From: Mesorhizobium sp. RMAD-H1
Lineage (GTDB): Bacteria > Pseudomonadota > Alphaproteobacteria > Rhizobiales > Rhizobiaceae
Assembly (NCBI RefSeq): GCF_014191375.1
Contig: NZ_JACHWN010000002.1
Coordinates: 682,001-746,000 of the forward strand
Reading direction: 5' to 3'
DNA length: 64,000 nt
Below, piece after piece: positions 36,801-44,348 of the stretch. Positions within the stretch are counted from its first letter, which is position 1. Every line of letters begins with the position of its first letter. The notes under the pieces were generated by a model. The model saw nothing but the letters and a program-made list of their open reading frames with translations, had not been told where the DNA came from and searched no databases. The translations under genes were made by a program, and so were the position numbers.

Positions 36801-36892
36801 GAAAACACGCCGGCAACCAGGAAGACCAGCATGAAATACCAGACGAGCGAGCGATGGTTCAAAGCCCAGTCGGAGAGATTGAAGTTCTTCAA
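33821..36892 (-). CDS. RND-family efflux transporter permease
   Basis: 1023 residues from a TTG whose T overlaps the stop of the adaptor gene (TTGA); GGAGAGG lies upstream. The frame runs 59 codons further, but inside the adaptor gene. Membrane helix 1 (SLVWYFMLVFLVAGVFSYI) is followed by the porter domain, the proton-relay helix with LLVDDAMIAVEMMVARL and further helices up to the C-terminus (GPMAYAMMGGIIAGTAITLLFLPALYVAWFRIR). The type is HAE1/MdtC-like rather than heavy-metal CusA. It works with the two adaptor lipoproteins encoded upstream and an outer-membrane channel from elsewhere. Confidence 0.92.
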   Translation of the reverse strand: MKNFNLSDWALNHRSLVWYFMLVFLVAGVFSYIDLGREEDPAFTIKTMLVQANWPGASVEETLNQVTDRIEKKLEELDDLDFTRSVTTAGKTIVFVNLKATTKGRDVETTWVRVRNMLNDIRTSFPDGVLGPFFNDRFGDVYGNIYAFTADGLTQRQLRDYVEDVRTKILTVPNAGKVDLVGAQDEAIYLEFSTRQLAALGLDEQAVMQSLQDQNAITPSGVIEAGPERVSVRVNGQFTSEDSLRAVNLRVNNRFFRLTDVATITRGYADPPTSIFRVNGQDAIGLAIGMKPNGNLLEFGEALKEMMDKVVAELPVGVGVHLVADQPVVVEEAVSGFTRALFEAVAIVLAVSFISLGIRAGFVVSLSIPLVLAITFLTMSYLDISLQRVSLGALIIALGLLVDDAMIAVEMMVARLEVGDPLNKAATYVYTHTAFPMLTGTLVTIAGFMPIGLNSSQAGEYTFTLFVVIAVSLLVSWIVAVLFAPLLGVTFLPATMRHHEEKPRRFFMMFSRVLRLAVRHYWLTIILTVLAFAVSVFGLRFIEQQFFPSSDRPELVIDWKLPESSSIEETKAQMERFEKTMLAGNPDIEHWSSYIGQGAVRFVLTFDVQPANPYFGQMIIVSKDIEARNRLKAEFEKVLRQDYVGTDTYVKFLELGPPVGRPVQYRLSGPDIQTLRGLSQELAGIMSANPHLGIVTYDWNEPARVVKVDVMQDKARQLGISSKAIATTLNSVVGGVTITQVRDATYLINVIARADARERGSIETLRNLQIATATGDSIPLASIANFRYELEQPVVWRRDRLPTITVAAGINDGVMPMTIVEELAPEMQAFTDRLPAGYFIETAGTVEESGKSQGPIIAVVPLMLFVMATILMVQLQSFQRLFLVVAVAPLGLIGVVAALLPSGAPLGFVAILGVLALIGILIRNSVILIVQAEDLIKEGMHPWDAVIEATEHRMRPIALTAAAASLALIPIAREVFWGPMAYAMMGGIIAGTAITLLFLPALYVAWFRIREPEHGTKEQPANG

Positions 36893-37962
36893 GGGCCTGT
36901 CCTCTCCTGCGGAAGCTTGACCTTCTGGCCTTCCCTGAGGCTGTGGACGCCTGCCGTCACGACATAGGTGCCGTCGGCGATATTGCCTGCGGCGAAGCTG
37001 TAGGCGTTGCGGGCCACGATATCGACTTCCTGCGTCCGCACGGTCTCGGTGGCGGGATCGACCACCCATACCGACGTCTTGCCGTTTTCTTCCAGAAGCG
37101 CCGAGATCGGCAGCATCACCGACGGCTGCGTCGGCACATGGCGTGTCGCCGTGATCGTCGCCCCCAGTCGGAATGCGGATTGCGGGTCGTCGAGGGTGAT
37201 ACGCACCCGCCGCGTTCTCGTCGCCGGGTCGGATTGCGGCGCGATCTCGCGCACATGCCCGCTCGCCCGAATGGACGGGGCTGATTGCAGGACGACATCG
37301 AAAGGCATCCCGACCGCGATTTCGCCGATCATGCTGTCGGGAATATCGACCACGGCTTCCCGGATGTCGGAGCGCGCGATCGTCATCACCGTCTGTCCGG
37401 CGGCGACGACCTGCCCCACCTGCGCGCTGACCGAAGAGACCACGCCGTCGAAATCCGCCTTCAGCTGCGCATAAGCGCGCTGGTCCTCCGCCATGTTGAG
37501 CGCAGCCTGCGCCTTTTCGACGCCGGCGCTGGCCGCATCCAGCGCCTGGCGGGCAGCATCATAGACGGCTTCCGATATGTTGCCCTGATCGAGAAGCGTG
37601 CGCTGCCGCTCCTCGCTCGCCGAGGCATTGGCGAACTGCGCTTCGGCGCTCGCCAGATCCGCCTTCGCCGCCTGGAGGGCGAGGTCGAGCGCGGTCGGAT
37701 CGATCATCGCGACCGTCTCGCCTTTGCCGACTATGTCGCCCACATCGGCATCACGGCTTATGATGCGGCCGAGCACCCGGAAGGCGAGGTTGGTGCTGTA
37801 ACGCGGCTCGACCGTCCCGACAAACCCGTAGGTGCGCTGCACCTGCGGCTCCGCCTTCATGTAGAGGACGGGACGGATCGGCTCTGCTTCCTCCCCATGC
37901 TGCTCGCTGCATCCGGCAACCAAAAGCAATGCAGCAAGGCTCAGCCCACGCCAGCGCCTCAT
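36889..37962 (-). CDS. RND efflux periplasmic adaptor lipoprotein, second copy
   Basis: 357 residues. A lipoprotein signal (LSLAALLLVAGC) is followed by a biotinyl-lipoyl half motif (RDADVGDIVGKGETVAMIDPTALDLALQAAKADLASAEAQFANA), a helical hairpin of about 65 residues and a beta-barrel domain. It links the permease in the inner membrane to an outer-membrane channel. The start overlaps the stop of the first adaptor gene (ATGA), and its stop overlaps the TTG start of the permease, so all three are translationally coupled. It is clearly not identical to the other adaptor. Confidence 0.9.
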   Translation of the reverse strand: MRRWRGLSLAALLLVAGCSEQHGEEAEPIRPVLYMKAEPQVQRTYGFVGTVEPRYSTNLAFRVLGRIISRDADVGDIVGKGETVAMIDPTALDLALQAAKADLASAEAQFANASASEERQRTLLDQGNISEAVYDAARQALDAASAGVEKAQAALNMAEDQRAYAQLKADFDGVVSSVSAQVGQVVAAGQTVMTIARSDIREAVVDIPDSMIGEIAVGMPFDVVLQSAPSIRASGHVREIAPQSDPATRTRRVRITLDDPQSAFRLGATITATRHVPTQPSVMLPISALLEENGKTSVWVVDPATETVRTQEVDIVARNAYSFAAGNIADGTYVVTAGVHSLREGQKVKLPQERTGP

Positions 37963-39089
37963 TGCCCCGCCTCCTCGACCACGTCCACCACCTCGCCCGG
38001 CCGCAGCAGCTGGGTGCCCTTGGTGACGACCCGCTGTCCTTCCTCGAGCCCGCTCACGATAACGACGCGCTCGCGCTCATAGGAGAGCACCTTGACCGGG
38101 GCAAGCGCCACCACATCCGTCTCCCTCTCGACCAACCAGACCGCCGGTTCTCCCCCGTCCGAGGTGAGCGCGCTCCACGGCAGGATGGCGGCGCGTTGCG
38201 GCTGCATCCGCATGGAGCCGATGACCGTCGCGCCGAGCGTCATCTGCGGCGGCGTATCCGCTATGCTGACCTTGACGCGGACCGTGCCGGTGGCCGGATC
38301 GATGGCCGGCGAGACCTCGCGCACCTGGCCCTTTGCCTTTATCTCGGGATTGGAAAGGAGTGCGATGGTGACGACGGGATCGGTCTTGGTGTTGGCGACC
38401 AGCGTTTCCTGGACATCGAACACCGCATCGCGCGGCCCGTCCTCGGCAATGGTGAAAACCGTCTCCGTCGGCTGCACGACCTGCCCCACTTCGATGGTGC
38501 GCGCCGTTATGATGCCGGAAATGCCGGCCCGCAACTGCGTGAAGGAGAGCTGGTCCTGTGCGTTGGCGAGCTGGCTTTCGGCCACCGTCAATGCGCCCTG
38601 CGCAGTGCGCAAGGCTTCCTGCGCCTCATCATATTGCCGCCGTGTGGTGAAGCCCTGGGCCAGAAGCGTTTTTTGCCGGTCAAATGTGGAGGACGCCTGC
38701 GCAAGCTGTGATTTCGCCGCGTCGAGCGAGGCCTGCGCCGTGCGCACATTGACCTCCTGCTCCGCCGGATCCAGCCGCGCCAGCACTTCGGTCGGCGCAA
38801 CATGCTGCCCGACATCGGCATTACGCTCGATGACCTGACCGCCGACACGGAAGGAGAGACTGGTGAGGGTGCGCGCGGCAATCGCCCCGGTCAGCGTGAT
38901 TTCAGGCGCGAATTCGGTATATCTGACGGTTTCGACGGCAACGGCGACGCTGTCCTCGCCCTGCGCCGTCTCGGCATGCCTGTCGCAGGCGGACAGCAGG
39001 ATCGCAACGGCGGCGATACCGGCAAACCGCCTCCACCCCGCCGGCGGACGACGACGCGGCATACCGCCTCTCTTCTCCGTATCTGCCAT
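37959..39089 (-). CDS. RND efflux periplasmic adaptor lipoprotein, first copy
   Basis: 376 residues from an ATG with GGGGGGAG close upstream; an ATG nine codons later with AGAGG is an alternative. The signal ends in a lipobox (AVAILLSAC). The lipoyl half motif RNADVGQHVAPTEVLARLDPAEQEV, a hairpin and a barrel domain follow, as in the second adaptor. It heads a three-gene operon adaptor-adaptor-permease. Pumps that need two different adaptors are known, for example TriABC of Pseudomonas aeruginosa, and the same could hold here. Confidence 0.88.
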   Translation of the reverse strand: MADTEKRGGMPRRRPPAGWRRFAGIAAVAILLSACDRHAETAQGEDSVAVAVETVRYTEFAPEITLTGAIAARTLTSLSFRVGGQVIERNADVGQHVAPTEVLARLDPAEQEVNVRTAQASLDAAKSQLAQASSTFDRQKTLLAQGFTTRRQYDEAQEALRTAQGALTVAESQLANAQDQLSFTQLRAGISGIITARTIEVGQVVQPTETVFTIAEDGPRDAVFDVQETLVANTKTDPVVTIALLSNPEIKAKGQVREVSPAIDPATGTVRVKVSIADTPPQMTLGATVIGSMRMQPQRAAILPWSALTSDGGEPAVWLVERETDVVALAPVKVLSYERERVVIVSGLEEGQRVVTKGTQLLRPGEVVDVVEEAGQ

Positions 39090-39211
39090 TCTCCCCCCAA
39101 GCGCTTCCTCTGAGCGGAACAGATATGCGATCCGCAACAATATGCAACCGCCATTAATTGCCTGCCGCACAGTTCACCCCTGGATCCTTGACGGGGGGCG
39201 AACGGCCGTTT

Positions 39212-40462
39212 TCAGGGCCGCTGCGGTAATTTAACCCGTTCCGGCCGAAAGCCGAGGCCGATGAGGCGCCCCGCCACATGCGCAAGCCACGGCCGGCGCG
39301 CGATCTTCTGCATCACGCCCGAGGTCTGGGCAGGACCTGCCGCGCCCGCATCATTGCCGCGCCGCCGCCTGCGCATCATCAGCTGCAGACTTTGCGTCGC
39401 CCAGGTCGGGAAGGAGCGGCGGCGCTGCACCTTGGCCAGATGGCCGGGAGCAAGGCGCCCCTCCTTCAACGGCACTGCGAGGATGTTGGCGGCGGCCACC
39501 GCGTCCTGGATGGCGAGGTTGACCCCGACGCCGCCGATCGGCGACATGGCGTGCGCGGCATCGCCGATACAGAGCACACCCGGCGCCCACCATCGTTTCA
39601 GCCGGTCGACGCGCACGCTGAGAAGATGCACCTGGCCCCAACTGGCGATCTCCCCGAAACGCTCGCGCGGAAAGGGCGACGCTTCCGCCAGAAGCTGACG
39701 GAAATGAGAAAGCCCCTGCGCTTTCAGTTCCTCGAACGACTGCTTGCGGATGATATAGCCGCACTGCCAGTAATCGCCCCGGTCGATCATCACGAAGCCC
39801 TGCTTCGGGCCGACATGTCCCATCGCCTGCACGGGGTCGCCGGGCAGATGGGAAAGCTTCATCCAGAGCACGTCGGTCGGCGTGCCGAAGGAGCGGACCT
39901 CCATGGCCGCCTTCTGCCGGATGATGGAATTGCGTCCGTCCGCGCCGACGACGAGATCGGCCCGGACCATGAAAGATTGGTCTCCGTTGCGGACAAAAAC
40001 GCCTTTTACCGCACCGTTTTCGTGCAAAAGATCGGTGATTTCCGCCCCCAAGATCAGCCGGAAATTGGGAAATCCGCCCGCTTTCCTCGCCAGGAAATCG
40101 AGGAAATCCCATTGCGGCATGAAGGCAATGAACTTCGCCTCGCAAGGCAGGCGGGAGAAATCGGCGATCGTGACGCTGCGCCCGCCGACCTCCGCATGGA
40201 GTTTGCGCGCCTTCTGATGCGGGAGCTGAAGGAATTCTTCCAAGAGTCCGAGCTGATTCATGATTTCGAGGGTCGAGGGGTGGATCGTATCGCCCCTGAA
40301 ATCACGCAGGAAATCCTCGTGCTTTTCCAGGACGACGACATCGATGCCCGCCCGAGCCAGGAGATAGCCGAGCATCAGCCCCGCCGGCCCGCCGCCGGCG
40401 ATGCAGCACCCCGTTTCAACCAGGGAAGCGGCCAACTCGGATGATGGAACTGCGCGGGCCAC
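39212..40462 (-). CDS. FAD-dependent monooxygenase-like oxidoreductase
   Basis: 416 residues from a GTG with AAGGA seven bases upstream; the frame runs further to an ATG without such a site. The N-terminal FAD fold is CCIAGGGPAGLMLGYLLARAGIDVVVLEKH. The DG motif is VVGADGRNSIIR, and the second FAD site is VLCIGDAAHAMSPIGGVGVNLAIQDAVAAANIL. The wording belongs to the PHBH/UbiH-like group of class A flavoprotein hydroxylases. No aromatic-degradation genes are nearby, so the substrate is unknown. A cupin regulator and pump genes lie around but show no link. Confidence 0.88.
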   Translation of the reverse strand: MARAVPSSELAASLVETGCCIAGGGPAGLMLGYLLARAGIDVVVLEKHEDFLRDFRGDTIHPSTLEIMNQLGLLEEFLQLPHQKARKLHAEVGGRSVTIADFSRLPCEAKFIAFMPQWDFLDFLARKAGGFPNFRLILGAEITDLLHENGAVKGVFVRNGDQSFMVRADLVVGADGRNSIIRQKAAMEVRSFGTPTDVLWMKLSHLPGDPVQAMGHVGPKQGFVMIDRGDYWQCGYIIRKQSFEELKAQGLSHFRQLLAEASPFPRERFGEIASWGQVHLLSVRVDRLKRWWAPGVLCIGDAAHAMSPIGGVGVNLAIQDAVAAANILAVPLKEGRLAPGHLAKVQRRRSFPTWATQSLQLMMRRRRRGNDAGAAGPAQTSGVMQKIARRPWLAHVAGRLIGLGFRPERVKLPQRP

Positions 40463-40716
40463 GGTGTTTCCTTGAACTGGGCCGGGATGCCGGCTTAAAC
40501 ATGAACACAAAGGTATTCTTTTTGCCGTCCAGCACAAGATATCCATGAAGAATGGTGTTCCGCCTAGCCAGGAGCGAGGGGATAGTTGCCCTCCGGCGAC
40601 AGGATATGGTTGACATTCGCCGTCATCTGCATGACGCTATGAAAGCATTCCCCGAAAATGCATTCATATAAATCTTCTTTTTATTCAGTAATTTTAACAT
40701 TGTATGGATAAATATT

Positions 40717-41205
40717 ATGCCTTCAAAAGCACATATCAAGCTCTCATTTATTGTACTTACTTTTTCTACACTTCATATTTGCGTCATCCCCAGCTACAGC
40801 CAGAGCGCCGCTGACGCCCCATCTTCCAATCCATCAGAGACGATTCAGTTTCCGGCCATGAACGTTGTCGGACCAGGTGTTCATATAAAATATCATTTCA
40901 CGAAGGCCGACAAAAACACCGTCGACAGAAATCCGTCCGCGGAGCACTTCCCGAACAGAATATTTCGCCTCAACGAGGACAATAAGGTCTGGTACGGATT
41001 TTACGCCTTCGAGGGGAACCCCACAAAAGACAGAAAATTTACCGCGTACTATCTGAATGCCCCGAGGGATGAGAAGGATCCCGTTCTCTACATACGGATC
41101 GATTACGACAATAAGACACACAAGTTCAAAGAGGAACTCATCACGCCTGATGGCAAGAAGGTCCTTCAAGAAGGCACTTTTGAAATTGTCACCGACAAGC
41201 GGTAG
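40717..41205 (+). CDS. Secreted protein of unknown function in an AT-rich islet
   Basis: 162 residues. A signal peptide (LSFIVLTFSTLHICVIPSYS) is cut at about residue 29. The mature part is rich in Lys, Asp and aromatic residues (IKYHFTKADKNTVDR, VWYGFYAFEGN, FTAYYLNAPRDEKDPVLYIRIDYDNKTHKFKEE) and could be a small beta-rich fold. No family is recognised. The base composition is clearly lower in GC than its neighbours, and the 100 bases before it are strongly AT-rich, which suggests recent transfer. The ribosome binding site is weak. Confidence 0.65.
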   Translation: MPSKAHIKLSFIVLTFSTLHICVIPSYSQSAADAPSSNPSETIQFPAMNVVGPGVHIKYHFTKADKNTVDRNPSAEHFPNRIFRLNEDNKVWYGFYAFEGNPTKDRKFTAYYLNAPRDEKDPVLYIRIDYDNKTHKFKEELITPDGKKVLQEGTFEIVTDKR

Positions 41206-41268
41206 GCCTTTTTCATAGGCTGCTCCCGCAAAACCGGATCCGCATCCCCTTGCTGCAGCTCCCGCCCC

Positions 41269-41817
41269 TCAAAATGTCGGCGGCGTGCAGGCGCTGACGA
41301 TCTCGCACGGCACCGGGCCGATGCAGCGGAAGCGATGCGGCCGCCTGCTCTCGAAATAATAGGCGTCGCCGGGCCCCAGGATCCGGCGCTCGCTCCCCAC
41401 CGTCACCTCGATGCGGCCGCTGATCACCACGCCGCCCTCCTCGCCCTCGTGCACCAGAGGCACCCGGCCCGTATCCGCGCCCGGCTCGTAGCGCTCCTTC
41501 AATATCTGCAGCGAACGGGCGAAGAGATTGTCGCCCACCTGCAGGTAGGAGATCTTGCCCTTGCCGATCTCGACGAGCTCCTCCGCCTGATAAAAGGCCT
41601 TCAAGGGTGCATCCGGCTCGATCGCGAAGAACTCCGACAGGCCGATCGGTATGCCGTCGAGAATGCGCTTCAGCGCGCCGACCGATGGATTGGTCTGGTT
41701 GGATTCGATCAGCGAGATGGTGGAGTTGGTCACACCGGCTCGCTTCGCCAGCTCGCGCTGCGAAAGATTGTGCCGCATGCGGACATAACGCAGCCTGCCG
41801 CCGATATCGATGCTCAT
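41269..41817 (-). CDS. XRE-family regulator with cupin sensor domain (PuuR-like)
   Basis: 182 residues from an ATG with GGAG nine bases upstream; the frame continues upstream into the control region. The N-terminal helix-turn-helix covers about 5-60 (RLRYVRMRHNLSQRELAKRAGVTNSTISLIESNQTNPSVGALKRIL). The C-terminal cupin barrel is about 105-180 (VHEGEEGGVVISGRIEVTVGSERRILGPGDAYYFESRRPHRFRC). PuuR and relatives repress polyamine or amino acid catabolic genes until the ligand arrives. It is divergent from a class III transaminase gene, its probable target. Confidence 0.9.
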   Translation of the reverse strand: MSIDIGGRLRYVRMRHNLSQRELAKRAGVTNSTISLIESNQTNPSVGALKRILDGIPIGLSEFFAIEPDAPLKAFYQAEELVEIGKGKISYLQVGDNLFARSLQILKERYEPGADTGRVPLVHEGEEGGVVISGRIEVTVGSERRILGPGDAYYFESRRPHRFRCIGPVPCEIVSACTPPTF

Positions 41818-41848
41818 GATTAGGCACTCCGGTGTTGAGGATGTTTGA

Positions 41849-41924
41849 TATAGGGTAAATTTCCATTCCGGATCAAGCAATATCAACGCTTTATGGATAT
41901 ATAGAAAAGGGCTTGTTGCCCTAT
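41849..41924. promoter_or_regulatory. Shared control region with inverted ATAGGG sites
   Basis: In the 148-bp gap between the divergent regulator and transaminase genes, TATAGGGTAA (41849-41858) and TTGCCCTAT (41916-41924) are inverted near-copies of ATAGGGYAA. The second also forms the hairpin AGGGC TTGTT GCCCT (41908-41922). They are candidate binding sites for the XRE regulator; the assignment is by position only. Confidence 0.35.
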
Positions 41925-41965
41925 GCCAGGCATGTCCATCCTCTGCGGCAAAGGGGAGTTTCATC

Positions 41966-43297
41966 ATGCTGACCAGAGCCAATACGCCGAACCTCGAAAA
42001 TTACTGGATGCCGTTCACCGCCAACCGGCAGTTCAAGGCGGCCCCACGCCTCCTCGCCAGCGCCGAGGGCATGTATTACACCGATGTCGACGGCGGAAAG
42101 GTCCTGGACGGAACCGCCGGCCTGTGGTGCGTCAATGCCGGCCATGGCCGCAGGCGCATCGCCGAGGCGGTGGAGCGTCAGCTCACCGTCATGGATTACG
42201 CCCCTTCCTTCCAGATGGGGCATCCGATCGTCTTCGATTTTGCCGAAAAGCTCGCGGCACGGGCGCCCGGCGGCCCGGATGCCAGGCTCGACCGGATATT
42301 CTTCACCGGATCGGGTTCGGAATCCGTCGATACCGCCCTCAAGATCGCCATCGCCTACCAGCGCGCCATCGGCCAGGGAACGCGCACCCGTGTCATCGGC
42401 CGCGAGCGCGGCTATCATGGCGTCGGTTTCGGCGGCATCTCGGTCGGCGGCCTCGTCAACAACCGCCGCGTCTTCCCGATGCTTCCCGGCACGGACCATC
42501 TGCGCCACACTCATGACCCCGAGCGCAACAGCTTCGTCAAGGGCCTGCCGGCCCACAGCGCCGAGCTTGCGGACGATCTGGAGCGGCTCGTCGCGCTGCA
42601 TGGCGCCGAGACCATCGCCGCCGTCATCGTCGAGCCCGTCGCCGGTTCGACCGGCGTGCTGCTTCCACCGAAGGGCTATCTGGAGCGGCTGCGCGCCATC
42701 GCCGATAAGCACGGCATTCTCCTGATCTTCGACGAGGTCATCACCGGCTTCGGTCGCCTTGGCACGCCATTCGCCGTCGATTATTTCGGCGTCGTCCCCG
42801 ATCTCGTCACCACCGCCAAGGGACTTACCAATGGCGCGATCCCGATGGGTGCCGTCTTTGCCCGCCGCGAAGTTCACGACGCGCTGATGCAGGGACCGGA
42901 AAGCCAGATCGAGCTCTTCCACGGCTACACCTATTCCGGCCATCCGGCCGCCTGCGCGGCGGGGCTGGCGACCCTGGAAATCTACGAGGAGGAGGGGCTC
43001 CTGACCCGCGGGGCCGAGCTCGCGTCCCATTGGCAGGATGCGATGCATGCGCTGAAGGGCCTGCCCCACATCCTCGACATCCGCACGATCGGCCTCGTGG
43101 TGGGTATCGAGCTTGCCTCGCGCGAGGGTGCCGTGGGCGCCCGCGCCTATGAGGTCTTCACCGATCTCTTCAAGAAGGGCCTGCTCGTCCGCGTCACCGG
43201 CGACACCATCGCCCTTTCGCCGCCGCTGATCGTCGAGCGGGAGCAGATTGACACAATGGCTTCCATGCTCAGCGACAGCATCAAGCGGGTCGGCTAA
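41966..43297 (+). CDS. Omega-amino acid:pyruvate aminotransferase-like class III transaminase
   Basis: 443 residues, GGGGAG seven bases before the ATG. TGSGSESVDTALKIA binds the cofactor phosphate, FDEVITGFGRLGTPFAV carries the ring-binding Asp, and the Schiff-base lysine is about 285 in TTAKGLTNGAIPMG. The sequence LENYWMPFTANRQFKAAPRLL at the N-terminus is typical of beta-alanine--pyruvate transaminases. It would move the amino group of beta-alanine or a similar omega-amino acid to pyruvate. Control by the divergent PuuR-like regulator fits polyamine or omega-amino acid breakdown. Confidence 0.9.
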   Translation: MLTRANTPNLENYWMPFTANRQFKAAPRLLASAEGMYYTDVDGGKVLDGTAGLWCVNAGHGRRRIAEAVERQLTVMDYAPSFQMGHPIVFDFAEKLAARAPGGPDARLDRIFFTGSGSESVDTALKIAIAYQRAIGQGTRTRVIGRERGYHGVGFGGISVGGLVNNRRVFPMLPGTDHLRHTHDPERNSFVKGLPAHSAELADDLERLVALHGAETIAAVIVEPVAGSTGVLLPPKGYLERLRAIADKHGILLIFDEVITGFGRLGTPFAVDYFGVVPDLVTTAKGLTNGAIPMGAVFARREVHDALMQGPESQIELFHGYTYSGHPAACAAGLATLEIYEEEGLLTRGAELASHWQDAMHALKGLPHILDIRTIGLVVGIELASREGAVGARAYEVFTDLFKKGLLVRVTGDTIALSPPLIVEREQIDTMASMLSDSIKRVG

Positions 43298-43318
43298 ATG
43301 CGGAGAACGTCCCTGCGC

Positions 43319-43347
43319 GTCATCCTCGGGCTTGACCCGAGGATCCA
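43319..43347. repeat. REP-like hairpin after the transaminase gene
   Basis: ATCCTCGGG (43322-43330) and CCCGAGGAT (43336-43344) form a 9-bp stem around CTTGA, inside GTCATCCTCGGGCTTGACCC. This hairpin unit is common between genes of Rhizobiales and other Alphaproteobacteria. It lies in the 157-bp gap between the convergent transaminase and hutC genes and could serve as a transcript end. Confidence 0.65.
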
Positions 43348-43454
43348 TTCAGGAACATTGCTACGTCACCGGCGTCAGACACTAAAGGCCATTGCCCCTC
43401 ACAGCGGCCTCGAATCCATCAAGACAACACCCGCCTTCAACACCTTGAAAAGAT

Positions 43455-44213
43455 TCACCCCTGCGCCGGCGTGAACCGGGCGACGAGGGCGTGATTGTCA
43501 CCGGAATAGGTCAGCCGCACATGGGTGATCGGCTGGCCGGCGTTCCAGGTCCGCCGCTCGATGACGAGGCATGGCGCGCCCTCGGCAATGGCCAGTGCAT
43601 CCGCCGTCGCCCTGTCCGCCGCAACGGCGCGAATGCTGTGCTCGGCGTTGCTCCAGGGCACACGGTCGATGAGCCATGGACCAGGCGCCACATCGCGAAA
43701 ATCCTCGCCATCGGCCTCCGGCACGACGTCAAGATTGATGATGCGCTCCTCCAGGCAGAAGGGGCGCGGCCCGGCGAAATGCCGGCATGAGAGATCGAGC
43801 AGCGAAGCATCCGCCGCAACATCCAGGCGCTTGCGGTCCGCGGCACCAGCCTTGCGCTTCCTCGCCTTCACCAGCTCGTAGCGATAGGGAAGCCCGAGCT
43901 GCTTCACCTCCTCCCGGATGTCGTGGATCTCCAGGATGGCAGCCTGCGACTGCGGATGGGCGACGAAGCTGCCCGATCGCCGCTTGCGCTCGATCAGCCC
44001 TGCCTTGGCCAGCTGCGTCAGCGCCTTGTTCACCGTCATCCGGGAGCAGCCATATTGCTCCGTCAGCTCATGCTCGAACGGGATGCGATAGCCGGGCGGC
44101 CAGGCGCCGGAGAGTATATGCCCCTCGATATCCCCGAGAATGCGCTGGTGCAGCGAGACCGGCTGGCTCGCGCTTCCTTCCGGACTGCTCCGGTCATTGG
44201 AATTCTGCGCCAT
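43455..44213 (-). CDS. hutC: Histidine utilisation repressor HutC
   Basis: 252 residues, GntR family of the HutC/UTRA subfamily. The winged helix (about 20-88) reads SLHQRILGDIEGHILSGAWPPGYRIPFEHELTEQYGCSRMTVNKALTQLAKAGLIERKRRSGSFVA. The UTRA ligand domain (about 95-245) ends with CLVIERRTWNAGQPITHVRLTYSGDNHALVARF. HutC binds TGTATATACA-like operators and lets go when urocanate accumulates. The gene follows hutF on the minus strand across a long palindrome. A matching operator lies in front of hutI at 45902-45913. Confidence 0.93.
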   Translation of the reverse strand: MAQNSNDRSSPEGSASQPVSLHQRILGDIEGHILSGAWPPGYRIPFEHELTEQYGCSRMTVNKALTQLAKAGLIERKRRSGSFVAHPQSQAAILEIHDIREEVKQLGLPYRYELVKARKRKAGAADRKRLDVAADASLLDLSCRHFAGPRPFCLEERIINLDVVPEADGEDFRDVAPGPWLIDRVPWSNAEHSIRAVAADRATADALAIAEGAPCLVIERRTWNAGQPITHVRLTYSGDNHALVARFTPAQG

Positions 44214-44307
44214 TCATCCCTGTCCGCTCGAATCGTTGCCTGGTTGCAATCTCCAATAAACTGCACGCGCGAGGGCTAAAATACAAATACCCAGGCCGAC
44301 CGGTCAT

Positions 44308-44348
44308 CCCTAGAACAACTTTCGATCAGATCGAAAGTTGTTCTAGGG
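44308..44348. repeat. Perfect 41-bp palindrome at the end of hutF
   Basis: Two 20-bp arms (44308-44327 and 44329-44348) around a single A are exact inverted copies; the arm starts CCCTAGAACAACTTTCGATC. The hutF stop codon lies inside the right arm. On the minus strand the hairpin would form right after hutF is read and 95 bases before the hutC ATG. No T-run follows. It could end or attenuate hutF transcription before hutC, or be a mobile repeat. Confidence 0.8.

Noticed and set aside
36893-37069. N-terminal extension of the RND permease
   Set aside because: These 59 codons lie inside the adaptor gene and read as Arg/Gln-rich nonsense; the TTG at 36892 begins just before the first membrane helix.
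41213-41866. Alternative 217-codon frame overlapping the XRE-cupin regulator
   Set aside because: Frame-shifted shadow; the regulator frame contains a clean helix-turn-helix and a cupin domain.
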